NCBI GenBank assembly: GCA_041477005.1
Contig: JBGOUJ010000170.1
Coordinates: 1-12,553, forward strand
DNA length: 12,553 nucleotides
DNA from: JBGOUJ01 sp041477005
Lineage (GTDB): Bacteria > Acidobacteriota > Terriglobia > Bryobacterales > JACQDG01
Direction of reading: 5' to 3'
Below, piece after piece: positions 7,862-12,553 of the stretch. A program made the translations under genes and the position numbers. Under the pieces are notes generated by a model, which saw only the letters and a program-made list of their open reading frames with translations, made no database searches and was not told the DNA's origin. Every line of letters begins with the position of its first letter. The stretch's first letter is position 1.

Positions 7862-8713
7862 ATGGAGACGACCTTCGTAAAGGCCATTTCTGCTTCGACC
7901 GGCCCCGGTCCCGGCGCCGACAGGCGGGTGCATACCGTCGCCAAGCTGATCGACACGAGTACTTGCATCGGCTGCAAGGCCTGCGAAGTGGCCTGCCAGG
8001 AATGGAACGACCAGCCGTTTGCTCTCGGCAATTTCGAGGGCACCTACCAGACGCTGCCGGATCTGGCGCCGAATTTCTGGAACCTCATTAAGTTTCACGA
8101 GACGGAGCAGGACGGGAACCTGCTGTGGCTGATGGCCAAGTACCAGTGCATGCACTGCGTGGATCCGGGGTGCCTGAAGGCTTGCCCGGCGCCGGGGGCG
8201 ATCGTCCAGTACGCCAATGGCATCGTCGATTTCAACCAGGAAAACTGCATCGGGTGCGGCTACTGCATGACGGGCTGCCCGTTTGACGTGCCAAAGCTCG
8301 ACCAGAAGACCAAGAAAGTCCACAAGTGTACGCTGTGCAGCGACCGCGTCGGCGTGGGGCTGGAGCCGGCCTGTATCAAGGCCTGCCCCACCAATTGCCT
8401 GAGCTTCGGCACGCGGGAGGACCTGCTGCGCAAAGCCGAGGCGCGCGTGGCGGCGCTCCAGGCCGATGGGAAGAAGGACGCCGGCATCTACAATCCGCAG
8501 GGGGTGGGCGGGACCCACGTCGTTTACGTGCTGGCCCACGCGGATCATCCGGAGAACTACGGCCTGCCACGGGAGCCGAAGATCCCGTGGACCGTCGCTC
8601 TCTGGAAAGGCCCGCTGAAGTGGCTGGGCAACGCGGTCCTGCTCGGCGGGATTCTAGGGACGTTCTTCCATTACGTGCGCTACGGGCCGCGGAGGTATAA
8701 GGATATAGGATAA
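7862..8713 (+). CDS. fdnH: Formate dehydrogenase-N iron-sulfur (beta) subunit
   Basis: Carries electrons from FdnG to the membrane subunit. 283 residues, with four ferredoxin-type clusters: Cys35/38/41/45 (CIGCKACEVAC), Cys96/99/104/108 (CMHCVDPGCLKAC), Cys129/132/135/139 (CIGCGYCMTGC) and Cys156/159/171/175 (CTLC...CIKAC). Then comes the family segment AGIYNPQGVGGTHVVYVLAH (207-226) and one C-terminal membrane helix (about 255-273) that anchors it, as in E. coli FdnH. It has no export signal and presumably travels with FdnG by Tat. I chose the ATG at 7862 because METTFVKAISAS leads into AKLIDTSTCIGC at the usual distance. It lacks a ribosome site, and the inverted repeat ends just upstream. 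An in-frame ATG at 7793 inside the repeat has AGGGG 10 nt upstream and would add a hydrophobic 23-residue extension. I regard that as less likely. Confidence 0.95.
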   Translation: METTFVKAISASTGPGPGADRRVHTVAKLIDTSTCIGCKACEVACQEWNDQPFALGNFEGTYQTLPDLAPNFWNLIKFHETEQDGNLLWLMAKYQCMHCVDPGCLKACPAPGAIVQYANGIVDFNQENCIGCGYCMTGCPFDVPKLDQKTKKVHKCTLCSDRVGVGLEPACIKACPTNCLSFGTREDLLRKAEARVAALQADGKKDAGIYNPQGVGGTHVVYVLAHADHPENYGLPREPKIPWTVALWKGPLKWLGNAVLLGGILGTFFHYVRYGPRRYKDIG

Positions 8714-8727
8714 GGCTCCGGCCTGGT

Positions 8728-9357
8728 ATGCAACAGATGCAGCCCATCGAACCCAAACTGGATCGCTTCTCAGTCGCCGAGCGCTTGACGCACTGGCTGG
8801 TGGCGCTGAGCTTTCTCTACGCGGCGCTTACCGGTCTCGGGCTATGGTCGCCCCGGCTCTATTGGCTGGCGGCGGTGTTCGGGGGCGGGCCGACGGTGCG
8901 GGGCTGGCACCCCTGGGGCGGCGTGGCCTTCGTCACATTTTTCGCCGTGATGTTCCGGCGCTGGAACGGGCAGATGCGCCTGGACAACGACGACCGCCGC
9001 TGGCTGCGCCTGGCCCATCGCTATGCGGTGCACGACGAAACGGGGCTGCCCGAGGCGGGACGCTTTAACGCCGGCCAGAAGGCCCTGTTCTGGACGCAGG
9101 GAACGGCGGCGGTGTTGCTGGTCTCGACCGGCGTGGTGCTGTGGTGGCCCGAAGCGATGCCCCGGGCGCTGCGCCTCGCCGCGATTCTTCTCCATCCGGC
9201 GGCGGCCATGGTCTCCATCGGGGGCCTGATCGTGCACATTTACATGGGAACGGCGGCGGTGCCGGAGGCCTTCCGGGGCATGATCCAGGGATGGGTCAGG
9301 CCGGGCTGGGCGGCCTCGCATCATCCCAAGTGGTACCGGGATGTGACCCGCCGCTGA
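8728..9357 (+). CDS. fdnI: Formate dehydrogenase-N cytochrome b556 (gamma) subunit
   Basis: Integral membrane subunit that takes electrons from FdnH through two haem b groups and reduces quinone. 209 residues with four hydrophobic segments, at about 22-40, 62-77, 120-140 and 149-174. The candidate haem ligands His22 (ERLTHWLV), His61 (RGWHPWGG), His156 (ILLHPAAA) and His170 (LIVHIYMG) match the spacing of the four ligands in E. coli FdnI. The final helix with two histidines and the downstream MGT..VPEAFRGMIQGWV are also family-like. It starts 14 nt after the fdnH stop without a strong ribosome site, so translation is probably coupled. An ATG three codons downstream is an equal possibility. 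Confidence 0.93.
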   Translation: MQQMQPIEPKLDRFSVAERLTHWLVALSFLYAALTGLGLWSPRLYWLAAVFGGGPTVRGWHPWGGVAFVTFFAVMFRRWNGQMRLDNDDRRWLRLAHRYAVHDETGLPEAGRFNAGQKALFWTQGTAAVLLVSTGVVLWWPEAMPRALRLAAILLHPAAAMVSIGGLIVHIYMGTAAVPEAFRGMIQGWVRPGWAASHHPKWYRDVTRR

Positions 9358-9376
9358 AGGCCACTTGGGTAAACTC

Positions 9377-10054
9377 ATGTGGGCGAAACGCGCCGCCCGA
9401 GCCCGTGAGCTTGCCGAGCGCTATCCAGCAACGCGGGAAATCCTGCTCTTCTACGCCCAACTCGCCGATTGGCAGGGGGAAGCGGCGAAGCAGCACGCTG
9501 CGCCCCAGGATCTGCTCTGGAGCCTGGTGGGGCTGGTCGATCGAACCGGGCCGGCGACGCTCCGGGAGGCGGCGCGAGGCTTGGTCCAACTGCCACACCT
9601 GCACGCTCCCCCGCCCTTCGATTTCTTCGCCCGCGCCGCACGGCAGCCCTTTGCCGAGACGTTGCGCCCCCAGGCTCTGCCCGCGGCGCCGGCATCCGCC
9701 TGGTGTCCCTGGTGCAGCCACCCGCCCCAGGTTGGCTGCCTGCAGACGCAAGGGGAAGGACAGTCACTCGAGCTGGTCTGCTCGCTTTGCTTCGGGCGCT
9801 GGCCGTTTCCGCGCTCGCGCTGCGTCGCCTGCGGCCCGAGCGCCGAGGGCCGCCCGGTCTTCTACACCGCGCCGGAGTTTCCCTACCTCCGCGTGGAGGC
9901 TTGCGAAGCCTGCCACACCTATTTGCAAGTGGTAGATCTCACCCGGGAGCCGGCGGCCATCCCGGAAGTGGACGAGCTGGCGGGGCTGCCGCTCGACCTG
10001 TGGGCCCACGAACACGGCTATCGCAAGCGGCAGCGCAACCTAGCCGGGATCTGA
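9377..10054 (+). CDS. fdhE: Formate dehydrogenase accessory protein FdhE
   Basis: Cytoplasmic maturation factor for respiratory formate dehydrogenases. E. coli FdhE is a rubredoxin-like, metal-binding protein that interacts with the catalytic subunit (known). 225 residues from ATG 9377. The N-terminal half is helical (ARELAERYPATREILLFYAQ). The C-terminal half carries four CxxC pairs, Cys110/113, Cys135/138, Cys149/152 and Cys176/179, plus Cys121. The last pair leads into the family ending CHTYLQVVDL and the LWAHEHGYRKRQRNL tail. It follows fdnI by 19 nt. A TTG at 9365 with GAAGG 4 nt upstream is an alternative start adding MGKL; I prefer the ATG. Gene order fdnGHI-fdhE supports the role. Confidence 0.92.
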   Translation: MWAKRAARARELAERYPATREILLFYAQLADWQGEAAKQHAAPQDLLWSLVGLVDRTGPATLREAARGLVQLPHLHAPPPFDFFARAARQPFAETLRPQALPAAPASAWCPWCSHPPQVGCLQTQGEGQSLELVCSLCFGRWPFPRSRCVACGPSAEGRPVFYTAPEFPYLRVEACEACHTYLQVVDLTREPAAIPEVDELAGLPLDLWAHEHGYRKRQRNLAGI

Positions 10055-10068
10055 GAGAATGAAGTTTC

Positions 10069-11247
10069 ATGTTCCGGCGGGTGATCTGGATCGTCCTCGA
10101 CAGCGTGGGCATCGGGGAAATGCCCGACGCCGACCTTTACGGCGACCGCGGCAGCGACACGTTAGGCAACATCGCGCGCCGGCGGAAAATGGACCTGCCC
10201 AACCTCCGCCGGCTGGGTCTTGCCAATATCAAAGCGCTCGCCAATTTGCCGCCGGCCGAGCACCCCGCCGGGGCTTACGGCCGCTGCGCTCTGCTCTCGC
10301 CCGGCAAGGACACTACCACCGGCCACTGGGAAATGGCCGGCGTCATTCTGGACAAGCCGCTGCCGCTGTTTCCGCACGGCTTTCCACGCGACTTTCTGGC
10401 CGAGTTCGAGCGGCGGATCGGCCGCGGGACCCTCGGCAACCGCGCCGCCTCCGGCACCGAGATCATTAAGGAGCTGGGCGAAGAGCATATGCGCACCGGC
10501 TGGCCGATCGTTTACACCTCGGCCGACAGCGTGTTCCAGGTGGCGGCCCACGAGGAAGTGATTCCGCTTCCGGAGCTTTACCGGATCTGCGAAACGGCAC
10601 GGGAGATGCTGCGCGGTCCGCTCGAAGTGGGCCGGGTGATTGCACGGCCGTTCATCGGCAGACCGGGCGCCGGGGGCGCCGGTTTCGAGCGCACGACCAG
10701 CCGCCGCGACTACGCCGTGCCGCCGCCGAGCGGCATGCTGGTCGACCGGCTGTGCGAGCGCGGCGTGCCGGTCTACAGCGTGGGCAAGATCGCCGATGTC
10801 TTCGACCATCGCGGGTTCGCCGGCGGGGTCAAGACGAAGGGCAACGACGAGGGCATTACCAAGACTATCGAGGCGGCCGGCGCGCAGGATCGCGGCCTGA
10901 TCTTCACCAACCTGGTCGATTTCGACATGCTCTACGGCCACCGCAACGACGTCGAGCGCTACGCCGCGGCGCTCGAGCACTTCGACCGGCGGCTGCCCGA
11001 GATCGAGCGCGCTCTCGATCCCGAGGACCTGCTGCTGATCACCGCCGACCACGGCTGCGATCCGACCACACCCTCGACAGACCACTCGCGCGAGTACGTG
11101 CCATTGCTGGTTTCGGGCCCACGCGTGCGCCCCGGCGTCAACCTGGGCACCCGCGCCACTCTCGCCGATCTGGGTCAGACCGTGGCCGAGAATTTCGGAA
11201 CGCGGATCGCCGCCGGGTCGAGCTTCCTCCAGGAGATCCAAACGTGA
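10069..11247 (+). CDS. deoB: Phosphopentomutase
   Basis: Interconverts (deoxy)ribose 1-phosphate and (deoxy)ribose 5-phosphate in nucleoside salvage, in the cytoplasm, with two Mn ions. 392 residues, full length for the family. Visible alkaline-phosphatase-superfamily motifs are VLDSVGIGEMPDA with metal ligand Asp11, GKDTTTGHWEMAG (79-91) with the phosphorylated Thr82, ASGTEIIKELGEEHM, YTSADSVFQVAAHEE, VDFDMLYGHR and ITADHGCDPTTPSTDHSREY with the second set of metal ligands. It starts 14 nt after the fdhE stop, with GAGAG upstream. Its stop overlaps the start of tpiA, so the two are co-translated. It belongs functionally with the housekeeping block downstream rather than with formate oxidation. 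Confidence 0.97.
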   Translation: MFRRVIWIVLDSVGIGEMPDADLYGDRGSDTLGNIARRRKMDLPNLRRLGLANIKALANLPPAEHPAGAYGRCALLSPGKDTTTGHWEMAGVILDKPLPLFPHGFPRDFLAEFERRIGRGTLGNRAASGTEIIKELGEEHMRTGWPIVYTSADSVFQVAAHEEVIPLPELYRICETAREMLRGPLEVGRVIARPFIGRPGAGGAGFERTTSRRDYAVPPPSGMLVDRLCERGVPVYSVGKIADVFDHRGFAGGVKTKGNDEGITKTIEAAGAQDRGLIFTNLVDFDMLYGHRNDVERYAAALEHFDRRLPEIERALDPEDLLLITADHGCDPTTPSTDHSREYVPLLVSGPRVRPGVNLGTRATLADLGQTVAENFGTRIAAGSSFLQEIQT

Positions 11248-11999
11248 GCCAACGCCTTCCGATGATGGCTGGCAACTGGAAGATGTACAAGTCGGTGGCC
11301 GAGACGATCGACTTCTTCGAGAAATTCCGACCGCTGGTGGCGCAGGCGGACCACTGCGAAATCGCCATCGCGCCGCCGTTTCCGTCACTCGCAGCAGCGG
11401 TCGAGGCGGCGCGGGGATCGAAGATCCGCATCGCCGCTCAGAACCTGTTCTGGGAGCGGGAGGGCGCTTACACCGGGGAAGTCTCCGGACCGATGATCGC
11501 CGCGGCGGGCTGTTCCCACGTGATCATCGGCCACAGCGAGCGGCGCCAGTATTTCGGCGAGAGCAACCAGACGGTGAACCGGCGCATCCATGCGGCGCTG
11601 GCGGCGGGCCTGGTCCCCATCGTCTGTATTGGCGAGCGTCTCGAAGAGCGGGAGTCGGGCCGGACCGACGCGGTGCTTGTGGAACAGTTCGAGGGCGCCG
11701 GCAACGCGTTGACCGCCGGGCAGTTCTCTTCTATACTGATAGCTTACGAGCCGGTTTGGGCCATCGGAACCGGCCGCACCGCCACGCCCGAAATCGCTGC
11801 TGACGCTCACCGCGTAATCCGGAACTGCGCCGAACGGCGCTTCGGTTCGGCCGCTGCCGATAGCCTGCGGATCCTTTACGGCGGCAGCGTGAAGCCGGGT
11901 AACATCAAGGGATTGATGGCGCGGCCGGAAATCGACGGGGCGCTGGTGGGCGGGGCGAGCCTGGACCCGCGCTCGATGGCCTCGATTGTGAATTTCTAG
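11244..11999 (+). CDS. tpiA: Triose-phosphate isomerase
   Basis: Interconverts dihydroxyacetone phosphate and glyceraldehyde 3-phosphate in glycolysis and gluconeogenesis. 251 residues, the normal length. Catalytic residues are visible: Asn11 and Lys13 in MAGNWKMYK, His97 in IIGHSERRQYF, Glu169 in AYEPVWAIGTGRTATPE with the flexible phosphate loop, and the phosphate-binding YGGSVKPGN near the end. I chose the GTG start at 11244, which overlaps the deoB stop as GTGA, because AGGAG lies 8 nt upstream. The ATGs near 11262 have no such site. secG follows 8 nt after the stop, and the tpiA-secG-tRNA-Leu order recurs in many bacteria (known). Confidence 0.97.
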   Translation: MSQRLPMMAGNWKMYKSVAETIDFFEKFRPLVAQADHCEIAIAPPFPSLAAAVEAARGSKIRIAAQNLFWEREGAYTGEVSGPMIAAAGCSHVIIGHSERRQYFGESNQTVNRRIHAALAAGLVPIVCIGERLEERESGRTDAVLVEQFEGAGNALTAGQFSSILIAYEPVWAIGTGRTATPEIAADAHRVIRNCAERRFGSAAADSLRILYGGSVKPGNIKGLMARPEIDGALVGGASLDPRSMASIVNF

Positions 12000-12007
12000 G
12001 TGAGACG

Positions 12008-12505
12008 ATGACTTATCTGCTGGTGACGATTCACGCTGTGGTGTGCTTCTTCCTGATCATTGTCGTGCTGCTGCAGAGCGGCAAGGCGGCGGATCTGGCG
12101 GGCGCCTTTGGCGGCATGGGCTCGCAGACGGCCTTCGGCCCGCGCGGCGCGGCGACGGTGCTCTCCAAGGCCACCACCATCTCGGCGGTGGTTTTCATGC
12201 TGACCTCGATCGTGCTCTCGATCGTGGCCACGCGACAAGGCGGCGTCGGCCACAGCGTTCTGGGCACCCAGCGAACGACCAATCCGTCCCCGGCCCAAAC
12301 GGCGCCTTTAGCTCCGACGTCGCCGGCGCCCGGCCCCGGCGGAATGCCGATGACCAACGTCGAGGTCCTGCCGCCAGGGGCGAACGTGGGCAAGGACGGC
12401 AAGGTGATCCCGCCGCCCCCGGCGGAGCACGCGCCGGCCCCGGGGCACTCCCCCGCTCCCGCCCATTCGCCGGCCGGACACAGCGCGCCGGCGGAGAAGA
12501 AGTAG
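12008..12505 (+). CDS. secG: Preprotein translocase subunit SecG with long Pro/Ala/His-rich tail
   Basis: Auxiliary subunit of the SecYEG channel in the inner membrane. Two membrane helices are visible (about 4-22 and 55-75), joined by the family loop LLQSGKAADLAGAFGGMGSQTAFGPRG. E. coli SecG is about 110 residues. This one is 165 because of a low-complexity tail from about residue 90 on (SPAQTAPLAPTSPAPGPGG, later PPPPAEHAPAPGHSP and further Ala/His/Pro blocks, ending APAEKK). The tail is probably disordered. A GGTGAG site lies just before the ATG, and the gene is co-directional with tpiA, 8 nt away. Confidence 0.95.
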   Translation: MTYLLVTIHAVVCFFLIIVVLLQSGKAADLAGAFGGMGSQTAFGPRGAATVLSKATTISAVVFMLTSIVLSIVATRQGGVGHSVLGTQRTTNPSPAQTAPLAPTSPAPGPGGMPMTNVEVLPPGANVGKDGKVIPPPPAEHAPAPGHSPAPAHSPAGHSAPAEKK

Positions 12506-12529
12506 TCCGGTTTCCTCAGCGCCCCTTGT

Positions 12530-12553
12530 GCGGAGGTGGCGGAATTGGCAGAC
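12530..12553 (+). tRNA. tRNA-Leu, 5' end only (truncated by the window edge)
   Basis: The last 24 nt match the start of bacterial tRNA-Leu genes: acceptor strand GCGGAGG, then TGGCGG and the D-loop AATTGGCAGAC. The AATTGG.AGAC D-loop is typical of leucine tRNAs. The anticodon lies beyond the window, so the isoacceptor is unknown. Its place 24 nt after secG matches a common secG-tRNA-Leu order. Confidence 0.85.

Overview
The window is GC-rich chromosomal DNA with short intergenic gaps, overlapping start/stop codons and convergently packed genes. It appears to come from an environmental bacterium with a periplasmic respiratory formate dehydrogenase, and so with two membranes and a Tat pathway. 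The gene content, the ECF sigma/anti-sigma pair, the remnant of an S9 peptidase and the AAAAGGCAAA-type inverted repeat are compatible with an acidobacterium of the Bryobacterales/Solibacter kind. That assignment is inference from general impression; no 16S or marker alignment was possible.

Layout. (1) 1-144: the C-terminal end of an ECF-type sigma factor, plus strand. (2) 145-314: a gap with an imperfect dyad repeat and a GC hairpin. (3) 315-2001, minus strand: a tightly coupled regulatory cassette read as ECF sigma factor, then a zinc-finger six-helix membrane anti-sigma factor (NrsF-like C-terminal part), then a stand-alone OmpR/PhoB-type winged-helix protein. The first two genes overlap as ATGA, and a candidate ECF promoter precedes the sigma gene. 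(4) 2093-2325, minus: a decayed S9-family peptidase gene, with a signal peptide and the start of the propeller, then a frameshift, then a short tail. (5) 2447-3172, plus: a DUF429 protein. (6) 3177-4568, minus: class II fumarase, with its stop only 4 nt from the DUF429 stop. (7) 4641-10054, plus: a membrane-bound formate dehydrogenase-N type operon, fdnG (selenocysteine at UGA 5220-5222), fdnH, fdnI and the maturation gene fdhE. A 187-bp inverted-repeat element sits between fdnG and fdnH. (8) 10069-12553, plus: deoB (phosphopentomutase), tpiA, secG and the first 24 nt of a tRNA-Leu gene.

How the parts work together. FdnG oxidises formate in the periplasm at a Mo/W-bis-MGD centre liganded by selenocysteine. 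Electrons pass through the four [4Fe-4S] clusters of FdnH to two haem b groups of FdnI and then to quinone. FdhE supports maturation. Fumarase, triose-phosphate isomerase and phosphopentomutase are ordinary central metabolism, and SecG belongs to the protein-export channel. The selenocysteine machinery (selA, selB, selC) is not in the window but must be elsewhere in the genome if FdnG is functional.

Most of the window is recognisable. The points most worth a second look are the three-gene sigma/anti-sigma/winged-helix cassette, the long near-perfect inverted repeat inside the fdn operon (its right arm could supply a new start and hydrophobic N-terminus to FdnH), the nearly leaderless fdnG promoter, and the collapsed S9 peptidase gene. 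I did not find a clearly new multi-gene system.
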